From the NCBI RefSeq assembly GCF_022095675.1, contig NZ_JAHYSG010000005.1, forward strand, positions 139,862-203,861: a stretch of 64,000 nucleotides of DNA, given 5' to 3'. The translations under genes and the position numbers were made by a program. Within the stretch, counting starts at the first letter, position 1; every line of letters starts with the position of its first letter. This DNA comes from Dactylosporangium sp. AC04546. GTDB taxonomy: Bacteria; Actinomycetota; Actinomycetes; Mycobacteriales; Micromonosporaceae. Below, in pieces: positions 17,701 to 27,256 of the stretch. The notes under the pieces were generated by a model, which was given only the letters and a program-made list of their open reading frames with translations, was not told the origin of the DNA and did no database searches.

Positions 17701-18324
17701 TCACGCGGTCACCGTGCCGAGCAGGCGGTCGACGCGGCGGGCGATGGTGTCGGCGAGCTCGTCCTGCGGCCGGGTGGCGTCGAGGACGAGGTACCGCCCA
17801 ATGCTCGCGTCCGCGAGGTCGAGGTAGGCCTGCCGGACCCGCCGGTGGAAGTCGAGGGTCTCCCGCTCGAGCCGGTCCTCGGAGCCGCGGTGGGCGACGC
17901 GCTGGAGCCCGTCGAGCGGGTCGATGTCGAGGAGGATGGTGAGGTCGGGGACGATCCCGGCGGTCGCCCACGTCGACAGGGCCTCGATCCACACGCGGTC
18001 CATGCGGCGGCCGGCGGCCTGGTAGGCGATCGACGAGTCGACCCACCGGTCGGAGATCACCGTCCTGCCGACCAGTAGCGCGGGCTTCACCACCTGGGCG
18101 ACGTGCTGGGCCCGGTCGGCCGCGTACAGGAGCGCCTCCGTGCGGTCGTCGACCGTGCCGGGCTCCGAGTCGAGGAGTATTCGGCGGATGTCGGCGCCGA
18201 GGTCGGTGCCGCCCGGCTGGCGGGTGACCACCGCTTGGAAGGCGAGGTGACGTTCGAGGTGGCGGATCTGGGTGCCCTTCCCAGCCCCCTCACCGCCCTC
18301 GAACACAACCAACGTGCCGGTCAT
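17701..18324 (-). CDS. tmk: Thymidylate kinase
   Basis: A 207-residue dTMP kinase that phosphorylates dTMP to dTDP with ATP. It has the P-loop G-G-E-G-A-G-K-G-T-Q at about 9-18, R-Q-P-G-G-T in the substrate loop, D-R-T-E-A-L-L-Y-A-A-D-R-A-Q-H (the DR(Y/x) region) and a D-R-W-V-D-S-S-I-A-Y-Q-A segment. The start was placed at the ATG at 18324 because GAAAGGAT precedes it and it overlaps the stop of the zinc-ribbon ORF (ATGA). Its company (a small zinc-ribbon protein and gene fragments) is unlike the usual housekeeping context, so it may be an extra, element-borne copy. Confidence 0.92.
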   Translation of the reverse strand: MTGTLVVFEGGEGAGKGTQIRHLERHLAFQAVVTRQPGGTDLGADIRRILLDSEPGTVDDRTEALLYAADRAQHVAQVVKPALLVGRTVISDRWVDSSIAYQAAGRRMDRVWIEALSTWATAGIVPDLTILLDIDPLDGLQRVAHRGSEDRLERETLDFHRRVRQAYLDLADASIGRYLVLDATRPQDELADTIARRVDRLLGTVTA

Positions 18325-18491
18325 GCGGCGATCCTTTCGTTCCGGGAAGCCTCGTAGAGGGCCTGGTTCTTGCACGCGGCCGAACAGAACCGGGCCGGCG
18401 CCCGGTTGCGGCTGAGGATCTGCCCGCCGCACCGTTCACAGTCACGGGACGGTATGCCCTCGCCGTCGACGACCTGCCCGGCACGGATCAC
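18321..18491 (-). CDS. Small zinc-ribbon protein coupled to tmk
   Basis: A 56-residue ORF with two cysteine knuckles, C-E-R-C-G and F-C-S-A-A-C, spaced as in short treble-clef/zinc-ribbon proteins of actinobacterial plasmids and phages. Its GTG overlaps the stop of the upstream fragment (GTGA) and its stop overlaps the tmk start (ATGA), so three frames are chained. It could be an independent small nucleic-acid-binding protein or the C-terminal end of a frameshifted longer gene. The frame stays open upstream, so the start is uncertain. Confidence 0.5.
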   Translation of the reverse strand: MIRAGQVVDGEGIPSRDCERCGGQILSRNRAPARFCSAACKNQALYEASRNERIAA

Positions 18492-18650
18492 ACCACCGGC
18501 GGGCGGCGCAGCACGTCGCCGGCATGTTCCGCCCAGACAGGGCAACCCTTGCAGTACGCCAACGCTACCCGCGCGGCCGCGGCGTCCCGGCGGATGCCGG
18601 TGCCGGAGGCGTAGATGGGGGGTCCCACATCGCCGGGTTCGTGCCGGGGC
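18488..18650 (-). pseudogene. WhiB-like gene fragment (degenerate)
   Basis: The minus-strand frame ending at 18488 encodes a segment with C-K-G-C-P-V-W-A-E-H, reminiscent of the C-x2-C-P-V-x-x-x-C iron-sulfur motif of WhiB regulators. The last Cys is His here, and no upstream Cys or downstream G-V-W-G-G turn follows. Upstream, the sequence turns into an antisense copy of a lipoprotein-gene fragment (18654-18784). It is most likely the leftover of a WhiB-type gene; the assignment is tentative. Confidence 0.3.
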
Positions 18651-18653
18651 ATG

Positions 18654-18784
18654 CGGGTCGGGCTCGCCGTGTCGTGCGGCGGGAACGACCCCCGGGTCAT
18701 GTTCACATCGTTCGATCCGCACACCGGTCGGGCCGAACCGATGGCCTCGGTGTCGACCGCGGGACTGGTCCCATGTCCGGCTAC
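18654..18784 (+). repeat. Displaced fragment duplicated from the lipoprotein gene at 27.5 kb
   Basis: These 131 bases match 27513-27645 with about a dozen differences, including a one-base gap near the end. They encode the same peptide core (G-L-A-V-S-C-G-G-N-x-P, then S-F-D-P-x-T-G). No start or complete domain accompanies the fragment. The rest of the stretch from 18650 to 19186, apart from the palindrome at 19035, holds no gene I can support. Confidence 0.85.
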
Positions 18785-19034
18785 TGACGCCCGCCCACAG
18801 CAGCACCGCGTGCGGCTGAGTCCGGCCGAGTTGCGACGTGCGGGCGGAGCTCGCCTCGGTGCCAAGCGCGGCGAACTCCAGCAGGAGCCCGGCCTTCGGG
18901 CGCGGCGGGGCGCCGCAGCTGCGGTGACGGTACATCTCATACCACAGATGACATTTCACCCCGTTCCAATGCTTCGCCGACGCCGCCATGCGAGCATTCC
19001 GTGACGCTGCGCTATGTGCTGTGTGATTCACATC

Positions 19035-19050
19035 ACTTGCATATGCAAGT
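19035..19050. promoter_or_regulatory. 16-bp perfect palindrome upstream of the RHS gene
   Basis: ACTTGCATATGCAAGT is perfectly symmetric and AT-richer than its surroundings. It lies 137 bases before the RHS start in an otherwise empty region. Its form fits an operator for a dimeric winged-helix or HTH repressor (MarR- or TetR-like). No such regulator gene is adjacent, so control would be from elsewhere. Confidence 0.5.
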
Positions 19051-19186
19051 TGGGGAGGTGAAGGGTATCGATCCCAGGCGACCGGCGTAACGCCGCGTGG
19101 AGATCACTCTCAGTTTCTTCCCAGCTTCGATCGGCATCTCTACGGTCTTGCATGCCTGGATGTGATCAGCTCACGGGGAGGCTGGC

Positions 19187-22100
19187 ATGGTTCGTCGTCG
19201 GCATGCGTCGTCATTGCGCCGGTTCACGGCCGGCTTGCGCCGGCGCTGGCTGGTACCGATGTCAGCGGGGATCCTGTTGGTGTCGTTGCTTGCCGCGCCG
19301 CCGTCCGCGAGCGCCGCGCCCGGGCAGGCGGGTCCGGAGTTGCCGAAGACCACCTCGGTGCCGGTGACCGGCGTGCGGGGCACGTCGGTGCCGCAGGCGC
19401 AGTCGGCCACGGTGCCGCGTTTCAAGGCGGGTTCGCCGAAGTGGCCGGCCGGTGGGACCGCGGCGCTGGCGGTGGACACGGGCAACGCTGGCGCGGGCCG
19501 GTCCGCGATCGCCGGGCAGGCCGGTGGCGCCGGCAAGGCAGGCGGCCTGCCGGTGCGGCTGCGTAAGCAGGGCCTGAGCCCGTCCGACGCGCAGGCCGAT
19601 CCGAAGGCCGAGGCGCGGTTGCAGGCGGTGCAGGGCCCGTCGGCGGTGCGGCTGTCGGTGGCCGACCGTGCGGTGACGGACAAGGCCAAGGTGCAGGGTG
19701 TGCTGTTCACGCTGGTGCGCGGCGACGGCGGTACCGGCACCGGCAAGGTCGCGGTGGACGTGGACTACTCGGGGTTCGCGACGGCGTACGGCGCCGACTA
19801 CGGCAGCCGGCTGCGGCTGGTGCAGCTGCCGGGGTGCGTGCTGACGACGCCGGAGAAGTCCGAGTGTCAGGTGCAGACGCCGGTCGAGGGCGCGGTGAAC
19901 TCGGCGGCGGCGCAGGTGGTCTCCTACGACGTCGCGGACGTCGCCGCGGGCAGCGGTTCGGTGTTCGCCGCCACCGGCGCGGCGGACGCTGCGGTCGCGG
20001 CCGGCGGCAAGGCCGGATCGACCGATGTGCAGCCCGGGGCGATGTCGGCCGGCGGGTCGACGAAGGGCTCGTCGCCGGTGGTGAAGGCGGCGGGTCAGGT
20101 GGTGTATGCGTTGACGGCGGGGCCGTCGGGGCCGGGCGGGAACTACACGAGCACGTCGCTGAGCGAGACGTCGAGCTGGGCGGCGGGGACGCAGGGCGGT
20201 GAGCTCACGTACCGGGTGCCGATCGCGGTGCCGCCCGGCCTCGGCGGCCCGGTGCCGGACATCGCGCTGTCGTACTCGTCGGGGTCGGTGGACGGCCGGA
20301 CGGTGGCGAAGAACAGCCAGGCGTCGTGGGTCGGTGAGGGTTGGGACTATTCGCCGGGGTACATCGAGCAGTCCTACCGGTCGTGCAAGGACGACGGGTG
20401 GACGAACGCGGACCTGTGCGTGTTCGAGAACCGGGTGTTCACGATGTCGTTCGGCGGCCGGTCCGGCCGGTTGGTGTTGCAGGACGGGCCGAACGGCAGA
20501 TGGCACCTGGAGTCCGACGACGGTTCCCGGATCGAGCAGATCTCCGACACGAGCAAGGGCAACGGTGATACGCAGGGCCGGTACTGGAAGCTGACCGCGC
20601 AGGACGGCACGCAGTACTACTTCGGGGTCAACAAGCGCTACACCGGCGACACCCAGTCGACGAACAGCACCCAGAACACTCTGGTGTACAGCAACCACTC
20701 ATGGGAGCCGTGCTACAACGCGACGCACGACTACTGGTCCGGATGCGACATGACGTACCGGTGGAACCTCGACTACGTCGTCGACCCACGCGGCAACTCG
20801 ATGACGTACTTCTACAACCGGTACCAGGGCAAGTACGGCAACTGGAACGGCACCGACACGCACGTCTACGACATCACCTCGACCCTGGACCGGATCGAGT
20901 ACGGCACGCGGGCCGGCAGTGAGGCGTCGACGACGGCGCCGATGCGGGTGGTGTTCGGCACCGGCGTGCGGTGCCTGGAGACGGTGTGTGAGAACCATCC
21001 GGAGAACTGGCCGGACACGCCGTGGGACCAGCACTGCCCGGTCACTGCCACGTCCTGCGCGAGCAACCAGAGCCCGACGTACTGGACCCCGTTCCGGCTG
21101 ACGACGATCACGACGCAGATCTACGAGCTGCGCGCGAGCACGCCGGAGAACCCGCTGCCCGTCTGGTGGACCGCGGACATCTGGACGCTCTCGCACACGT
21201 TCCCGGACCCGGTCCAGGAGGACGTGTCGCCGTCGTTGTGGTTCGACTTCCTCAACCACAACGGCTGGAACGACTGGAACAACGAGACCATCACCACCCC
21301 GCAGATGCACTTCGGCGGCCAGACCTACGCGAACCTGGTCTCGGCCACGACGCCACGCTACGGCCGTTACCGCCTTACCCGCATCGAGAGCGGCGCCGGC
21401 CACGTGACCACCGCCAACTACTCGGCCGAGGAGTGCACCCCGACCAACGTCGGGCAGAACCCGTGGGACCAGCAGCCGAGACGGTGCTATCCACAGTGGA
21501 ACGGCACCAGCTACAGCTGGTACCACAAGTACGTCGTGACCGACGTGACCGACTGGGACACGCTGACCGGCGCATCGCCCGAGCGCACCGCCTACACGTA
21601 CGACTGGGACGGCTCCAGCACCAACGTGCTGTGGCACTACGCCAGCGACGAGTCCGCCATCGACGCCCATCGCTCATGGACCGACTTCGCCGGCTACAGC
21701 ATGGTCACCACCACCCGCGGCCCGGTCGGCGGCCAGCAGTCGATATCCAAGACCCTGTACTACCGGGGCATGAACGGCGACCGGATCAGCAGCGGAAGCC
21801 GGTCAGTCACCGTTACCGACTCGACCGGCACCGTGGTCACCGACAGCGTCGGGCTGCGCGGCACCGTCCGCGAACAGCGAGTCATGGACGGTACTGCGAT
21901 CGTGCAACGCACGATCCACACGCCGTGGACGTCCGTCACCGGCACCCGCACGGCGACGTGGAACCTCGGCACCATCAACTCCCAATACATCCGCAACGCC
22001 CAGACCGACGTGGGAACCTGGCTGCCGGTGAGCAGCACGTGGCGAACCGCCCGGACCACCTGGACGTACAACACCGACGGTCTTGAGGTGACGGTCAAGG

Positions 22101-25100
22101 AGCACGGCGACATCGCCATCACCGGCGACGAGACATGCAGGACGACGGGCTACGCCGACCCGAACACCACCCTGTGGTACATCAACTATCCGGTCCAAAC
22201 CCTGACGACGAACTGCGCCGCCGTACCGACCGGAACCGACTTCCTCGCTGGCGGCCAGACCTTCTACGACGGCGCGACCAGAGTCGGCGCTCCACCAACG
22301 AAGGGCCTGGTCACCAAGACCAACAGACTGGCGTCGGTGAGCGGCGGCTCGCAGACGTGGGCGCAGGCGAGCCGCGCGGCGTACGACGTGCGGGGCCGGG
22401 TCACCGACGCCTACGACGCCCTCGACAAGCACACCATCACCAACTACAACCCGGTCGACGGGCCGGTGCGGTCCATCAACACGACCAACCCGCTCGGGCA
22501 CATCACCACCACCGGATACAACCCGCTGCGCGGCGAGGTGACCTCGACCACCGACCCGAACGGCAAGCGCACCAGTCTGAACTACGACCCGCTCGGCCGG
22601 CTGACGCGGGTGTACCTGCCGCACGGCACCATCACCGACTACACCACGTCGACCGCAACGCAGACGTTCACCGACATCCGGTCCACCGGCACCGCGGTCG
22701 CACTGACCGGCGACAACGCGAATGCCCAGATCAACCTGCCGTTCGCGTTCAAGTTCTACGGCCAGTCGTACGCCACGGCGTCGCTGTCGACGAACGGACT
22801 GCTCTCCTTCGCCGGCGCCAACCCGGACTCCACGACCGCAGCGCTGCCCAGCACGGCCCCGCCGAACGCCGCCATCTACCCGTTCTGGGACAACCTGGAA
22901 CTCGACGCCAGCTCGGCGGTCGCCACGAAGGCAACCGGCACCGCGCCGAACCGGCAGTTCACCATCGAGTGGTACAACGCTCTGCTGTCCGGCCGCTCCA
23001 CTCGCGTGACGTTCACGGTGACGCTGCACGAGAACGGCGCCATCGTCTTCAACTACAACGACGTCAACACCAACGGCCACGACCAGGGCAGCGCCGCCAC
23101 CGTCGGCATCGAGAACAGCGCCGGCACCGCCGGCACGCAGTTCTCCCGCAACCAGACCCAACTGGCCACGAACAAGGCGATCACCTTCACGCCGGTCACC
23201 GCACCCACGACGACCCTGCCGGACATCGAGTACACATACACGCTGAGCAACACCGCCACCGTCCCGAACGTCGTCACGACGAAGGTGCTCGGCCCGAACG
23301 GCAATCAGATCACCAGCTACACGCTGTACGACGGCCGCATGCGCCTCCGCCAGACCCAGGCGCCGGCATCGCAGGCGCTCGGCGGCCGGGTCATCAACGA
23401 CACCCAGTACGACGGCCGTGGCCTGATCCTCAGCACTGCCTCGTTCTGGAACAACTCCGCACCAGGCACCGCCGTCGCCGGCTACACCGACGCCAGCGTC
23501 CCGATCCAGCACCGCTACACCTACGACAACCTCGGTCGCCAGACGATCGACGGCCTCTGGGCCCAGAACGCCCTGAAATGGCAGACCGAAACCGTCTACC
23601 AGGGCGACCGAACCGCGACCATCCCTCCCACAGGCGGCCCCACCACCCAGAAGCTGACCGACGCTCGTGGCAACACCACGGAGTTGCGCCAGTTCACCGG
23701 CACCAACCTCGGTGGCACCTTCACAAAGACCACCTACGCCTACGACCGGCTGAACCGCCTGACGTCGACGACCGACCAGGCCGGAAACGTCTGGAGCACG
23801 GCGTACGACTTGCGCGGACGCCCGTACTCCAGCACCGACCCGGACAAGGGCACCACCCTCTCCACGTTCGACAACGCCGGCCGCCTCACCACCGTCACCA
23901 ACGCCCGCAACATCAGCCTCACCTACGCCTATGACGACCTCGGCCGCAAGACCGCGCTCCACGACGGCACCACCACCGCGGGCTTCAAGCGAGCCGCCTG
24001 GAGCTACGACACCCTCGCCAAGGGCCTGCCGACCTCGTCGACCCGATACGTCGGAACCGACTCCTTCACCACCAGCGTCACCGGCTACGACGACCGCTAC
24101 CAGTTGCTAGGCTCGACCACGGTCATCCCGTCAAGCCTCGATGTCCCCGGCCTACCCGCCGGCAGCTACACGACCACGAACACCTACAACATCGACGGCT
24201 CAGTCGCCACCACCACCTACCCGGCCGCTGCCGACCTGCCCGCCGAGACGATTACCACGACCTACGACAACACGGGCCGGTCGCTGACGATGTCGAGTCC
24301 GGCGACGACGTACGTGCAGGGCACCAGCTACTACTGGCACGGCGCGTTGTATCAGCAGTTCCTCGGCAGCGGTACCAAGAGGATCAAGCGAACGACCACC
24401 GTCGAGGAGTTCTCCGGGCGGCTCAATACCGACCACGTCGAGATCCAGAACCAGACCAACACCGCTAACTGGGACCTGGCTCTCAAGGAGCAGTACGGCT
24501 ACGACGCAGCCGGCAACGTCAAGAACATCCGCGAGCTCAACGCAGCCGGTGCCACCGTGTCCAACCAGTGTTTCAACTACGACACGCTGCGCGAGCTCAC
24601 CGAAGCCTGGACCACCACGAGTGGTACGTGCCAGGCCAGCCCATCCACTGGCGTCGTCGGCGGCCCCGACCCGTACTGGACCAGCTACAGCTACGACACC
24701 GCCACCAGCAACCGCACGGCTGAACTCCGTCACGCCGTCACCGGCGGCACCGACACGACCCGCACCTACGCCTACACCACCACAGGCAAGCCCCACGCCC
24801 TGAGCACTGTCACCGCCACCGGCGGCGGGACCGGCACCGACACATACCAGTACGACGCCGCCGGCAACACCACCACTCGCAGCATCACCGGTAAACCCGG
24901 CCAGGCGCTCACCTGGGACAACGAAGGCCACCTCGCCACCGTCACCGACACCGCAGGCCCCACGAGCTACATCTACGACGCAGACGGCAACCGCATCGTC
25001 AGCAAAGACCCGGCCGGCGTCACCGTCTACCTCGGAGCCTTCGAGCTGCGCAAGGTCGGCTCCACCACCACCTGCACCCGCTACGTCGGCCCGTCCACCC

Positions 25101-26170
25101 GCACCGCCGCAGGCATCAGCTGGGTCATCGCCGACCACCACGGTACCGGCCAGTTGGCCGTTGACGGCACAACCCTCGCCGTCACCCGCCGCAAGACCGA
25201 CCCGTTCGGCAACCCCCGCGGCACCGACCCCACCTGGCCGAACCCCCACGGCTTCGTCAACGGCATCCGCGACAACACCGGACTGACCCACCTCGGCGCC
25301 CGTGAATACGAACCCGGCACAGGCCGCTTCATCTCAGACGACCCCATCACCGACCCCGCAGATCCGCAGCAGAGCAACGGGTACTCGTACGCGAACAACA
25401 GCCCGGTGACGTCATCGGATCCGACGGGCTTTTGGACCGACCACGATCCCGGTGACTACAAGCCGGCGCCGTGTTCGAACCCGACGATGTGCGACCACCA
25501 AGACCTACCCGGCGGTGGCAGCAACCCCAAGAAGGACCCGTGCGCCAACCCTGGTGCAAAAGGCAATCCATGCGACACCCGATATGACGAACCAGACGAG
25601 CAGGAACGGCAGCAGCAGCTGATCGACGAGGCGCTGCAGCTCAACGCCGAGTTCCTGGCACACGAGCATAAAGTCGAGGCGTGGGCGATCGCGGGCTGCG
25701 AGGCGATGGAGGCGGACAATCACTGCGAGTTCAACGGGGCGGAAATCCAGTGGTGTATTCAATACGGGGCGGAAGCATGTAAGAACGCAGCGTTGACGGC
25801 GTTCGCGGCCCGCGGCCGCGCGGAGGCACTGGCGAAAGAGCTGGGCTGGGACGACGGGCAACGCAACGCATTCCGTCACGCCTACTGGTTCGCGCTGCTG
25901 ACGAACAAGTACCAAGTCGATATGCATGCCGCGCTCGTCCTGGGTGCGGCTCACGAGGTCGATGACACGCGCGCTACGCAGAAGGTGGGGACGGTCAACA
26001 GCAAGATCGACATGTGGAACAATTTCAGCGGCGTCATCATCGGTCGAACCTCACCCGCCTACCCGTCCGGGCAATGCAACTCTTGCGAGAAGGCGCTGGA
26101 GAACCGGGTCATTGCCGCGATGCTGCTGGACAGCGGTGCGACGTGGGCGCTGAACACGCAGGGCGACTGA
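19187..26170 (+). CDS. Secreted RHS-repeat polymorphic toxin with variable C-terminal domain
   Basis: A 2327-residue protein. A long Arg-rich signal peptide (about 1-44, ending A-S-A-A-P) is followed by an SpvB/TcaC-like region (from about 330, with L-S-Y-S-S-G-S-V-D-G-R) and YD/RHS repeats (about 1050-2000). An extra beta-rich domain with F-A-F-K-F-Y-G and S-T-N-G-L-L-S-F is inserted at about 1155-1345. The RHS core box ends near residue 2082 at D-P-T-G-F, the usual junction to the variable toxin. The 245-residue C-terminus has ten Cys and the motifs N-A-F-R-H-A-Y-W, A-A-H-E and D-M-W-N-N, resembling a DUF6973-type domain whose activity is unknown. The gene starts with ATG after GGGGAGG. The last 700 bases are AT-richer than the shell, suggesting an exchanged tip. 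Confidence 0.93.
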   Translation: MVRRRHASSLRRFTAGLRRRWLVPMSAGILLVSLLAAPPSASAAPGQAGPELPKTTSVPVTGVRGTSVPQAQSATVPRFKAGSPKWPAGGTAALAVDTGNAGAGRSAIAGQAGGAGKAGGLPVRLRKQGLSPSDAQADPKAEARLQAVQGPSAVRLSVADRAVTDKAKVQGVLFTLVRGDGGTGTGKVAVDVDYSGFATAYGADYGSRLRLVQLPGCVLTTPEKSECQVQTPVEGAVNSAAAQVVSYDVADVAAGSGSVFAATGAADAAVAAGGKAGSTDVQPGAMSAGGSTKGSSPVVKAAGQVVYALTAGPSGPGGNYTSTSLSETSSWAAGTQGGELTYRVPIAVPPGLGGPVPDIALSYSSGSVDGRTVAKNSQASWVGEGWDYSPGYIEQSYRSCKDDGWTNADLCVFENRVFTMSFGGRSGRLVLQDGPNGRWHLESDDGSRIEQISDTSKGNGDTQGRYWKLTAQDGTQYYFGVNKRYTGDTQSTNSTQNTLVYSNHSWEPCYNATHDYWSGCDMTYRWNLDYVVDPRGNSMTYFYNRYQGKYGNWNGTDTHVYDITSTLDRIEYGTRAGSEASTTAPMRVVFGTGVRCLETVCENHPENWPDTPWDQHCPVTATSCASNQSPTYWTPFRLTTITTQIYELRASTPENPLPVWWTADIWTLSHTFPDPVQEDVSPSLWFDFLNHNGWNDWNNETITTPQMHFGGQTYANLVSATTPRYGRYRLTRIESGAGHVTTANYSAEECTPTNVGQNPWDQQPRRCYPQWNGTSYSWYHKYVVTDVTDWDTLTGASPERTAYTYDWDGSSTNVLWHYASDESAIDAHRSWTDFAGYSMVTTTRGPVGGQQSISKTLYYRGMNGDRISSGSRSVTVTDSTGTVVTDSVGLRGTVREQRVMDGTAIVQRTIHTPWTSVTGTRTATWNLGTINSQYIRNAQTDVGTWLPVSSTWRTARTTWTYNTDGLEVTVKEHGDIAITGDETCRTTGYADPNTTLWYINYPVQTLTTNCAAVPTGTDFLAGGQTFYDGATRVGAPPTKGLVTKTNRLASVSGGSQTWAQASRAAYDVRGRVTDAYDALDKHTITNYNPVDGPVRSINTTNPLGHITTTGYNPLRGEVTSTTDPNGKRTSLNYDPLGRLTRVYLPHGTITDYTTSTATQTFTDIRSTGTAVALTGDNANAQINLPFAFKFYGQSYATASLSTNGLLSFAGANPDSTTAALPSTAPPNAAIYPFWDNLELDASSAVATKATGTAPNRQFTIEWYNALLSGRSTRVTFTVTLHENGAIVFNYNDVNTNGHDQGSAATVGIENSAGTAGTQFSRNQTQLATNKAITFTPVTAPTTTLPDIEYTYTLSNTATVPNVVTTKVLGPNGNQITSYTLYDGRMRLRQTQAPASQALGGRVINDTQYDGRGLILSTASFWNNSAPGTAVAGYTDASVPIQHRYTYDNLGRQTIDGLWAQNALKWQTETVYQGDRTATIPPTGGPTTQKLTDARGNTTELRQFTGTNLGGTFTKTTYAYDRLNRLTSTTDQAGNVWSTAYDLRGRPYSSTDPDKGTTLSTFDNAGRLTTVTNARNISLTYAYDDLGRKTALHDGTTTAGFKRAAWSYDTLAKGLPTSSTRYVGTDSFTTSVTGYDDRYQLLGSTTVIPSSLDVPGLPAGSYTTTNTYNIDGSVATTTYPAAADLPAETITTTYDNTGRSLTMSSPATTYVQGTSYYWHGALYQQFLGSGTKRIKRTTTVEEFSGRLNTDHVEIQNQTNTANWDLALKEQYGYDAAGNVKNIRELNAAGATVSNQCFNYDTLRELTEAWTTTSGTCQASPSTGVVGGPDPYWTSYSYDTATSNRTAELRHAVTGGTDTTRTYAYTTTGKPHALSTVTATGGGTGTDTYQYDAAGNTTTRSITGKPGQALTWDNEGHLATVTDTAGPTSYIYDADGNRIVSKDPAGVTVYLGAFELRKVGSTTTCTRYVGPSTRTAAGISWVIADHHGTGQLAVDGTTLAVTRRKTDPFGNPRGTDPTWPNPHGFVNGIRDNTGLTHLGAREYEPGTGRFISDDPITDPADPQQSNGYSYANNSPVTSSDPTGFWTDHDPGDYKPAPCSNPTMCDHQDLPGGGSNPKKDPCANPGAKGNPCDTRYDEPDEQERQQQLIDEALQLNAEFLAHEHKVEAWAIAGCEAMEADNHCEFNGAEIQWCIQYGAEACKNAALTAFAARGRAEALAKELGWDDGQRNAFRHAYWFALLTNKYQVDMHAALVLGAAHEVDDTRATQKVGTVNSKIDMWNNFSGVIIGRTSPAYPSGQCNSCEKALENRVIAAMLLDSGATWALNTQGD

Positions 26171-26191
26171 GGGGACGGGGTAACGGGCTTG

Positions 26192-27130
26192 ATGCGAACG
26201 GCTGGGTTGCGGACCACGCTGGTGCTGATGGCGGTGCTGATCGCCGGTGCCGCCTCCTCCTGCAGGCTGGGAGAGAAGGTATGGATCGGGGATGTGGCTT
26301 GGCTGTCCGACGGGCGGGTGTATTACGAAGCGCGGATCAACCAGGCGCCCAATAAGCTCCGCAGCGTCCGTCCCGGCGGGAAGGACGTGCGCGACGAGCA
26401 GGCGGGCGCTGGCTGCGAGGCCGAAGAGTATGGTCTGCGGGCGTTGCCGAACGGTCGGATGGCCGTCTCGGCCCGCTGCGGCTACTCCGGTACGACCGAG
26501 GTCTTGGAGTACGACGCCGGCAGGACCCCGCAGGCCGAGCGGCGGGCCGGTTCGCTGTCGAGTTGGGTGACAGCGGTCTGGGACCCGGGCACCGGACGCG
26601 GCTATTTCGACGCCCGGGACCAGCTTTCGTGCCGCCGCCTGGGCCGGATGGACGTCGACGCCGCGAGCCCGCTCTACGTCGACGCCGCAGGCGATCGGGT
26701 GCGAGTGGACAACTTCACGCTGGGCGAGCCGTGCGAATCCGACCGGCCGGACGCCTCCTGGCCGCTGCCAGCCGGCCCGGACCTGTACTTCTTCGCTTCG
26801 CTCCAGGCGAAAGGGTTGCGGGGTGACCAGCGACTGCTCGCGCCCCAGGTGTTGTATCGGGCGGGCGCGGACGGCTTCGGCCACGAGGTGCTTGGCGGCT
26901 TCGCCGATGTCCGCGGCGCCGCACTGTCCCGGGACGGCGGCACGTTGGTCGTGGCCGCCAAGCGCGACGGCGACTGGGCCTTGTGGCGCGTCGACCTGCC
27001 CGGCGGCAAGGTCCGTCGCCTCGCGGACGGCGACTACAGTGGGGTGTCGATCGCCCCGGACGGCAAGCATGTCGCCGCGGTGCTGAGCGGCGGGGCCGAC
27101 GACGACGAGATCCGCGTGCTCCAACTCTGA
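26192..27130 (+). CDS. Lipoprotein with beta-propeller-like repeats; candidate immunity partner
   Basis: A 312-residue putative lipoprotein with signal sequence and lipobox A-S-S-C near residue 24. The mature part has repeated short strands with D-x-D/D-G motifs (W-L-S-D-G-R-V-Y-Y, L-S-R-D-G-G-T-L-V-V, I-A-P-D-G-K-H-V-A) as in TolB/WD40-like propellers. Four or more Cys are scattered through it. It starts 21 bases after the RHS toxin stop on the same strand, the usual position of an immunity gene, but propeller lipoproteins are not an established immunity family, so this role is inference. A TTG directly before the ATG is an alternative start. A broken relative follows at 27257. Confidence 0.7.
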   Translation: MRTAGLRTTLVLMAVLIAGAASSCRLGEKVWIGDVAWLSDGRVYYEARINQAPNKLRSVRPGGKDVRDEQAGAGCEAEEYGLRALPNGRMAVSARCGYSGTTEVLEYDAGRTPQAERRAGSLSSWVTAVWDPGTGRGYFDARDQLSCRRLGRMDVDAASPLYVDAAGDRVRVDNFTLGEPCESDRPDASWPLPAGPDLYFFASLQAKGLRGDQRLLAPQVLYRAGADGFGHEVLGGFADVRGAALSRDGGTLVVAAKRDGDWALWRVDLPGGKVRRLADGDYSGVSIAPDGKHVAAVLSGGADDDEIRVLQL

Positions 27131-27256
27131 TCCGCCAGCCGCTCGTCGGTCGGAAGAGGTGGCGCATCGACTTGGCGATACCATGCCGATCGGCCGGGTG
27201 ATCTTCGAGGAGTTGATGTGGCGGGCCACCCAATGCGAGTCGCGGGGCACACATCG

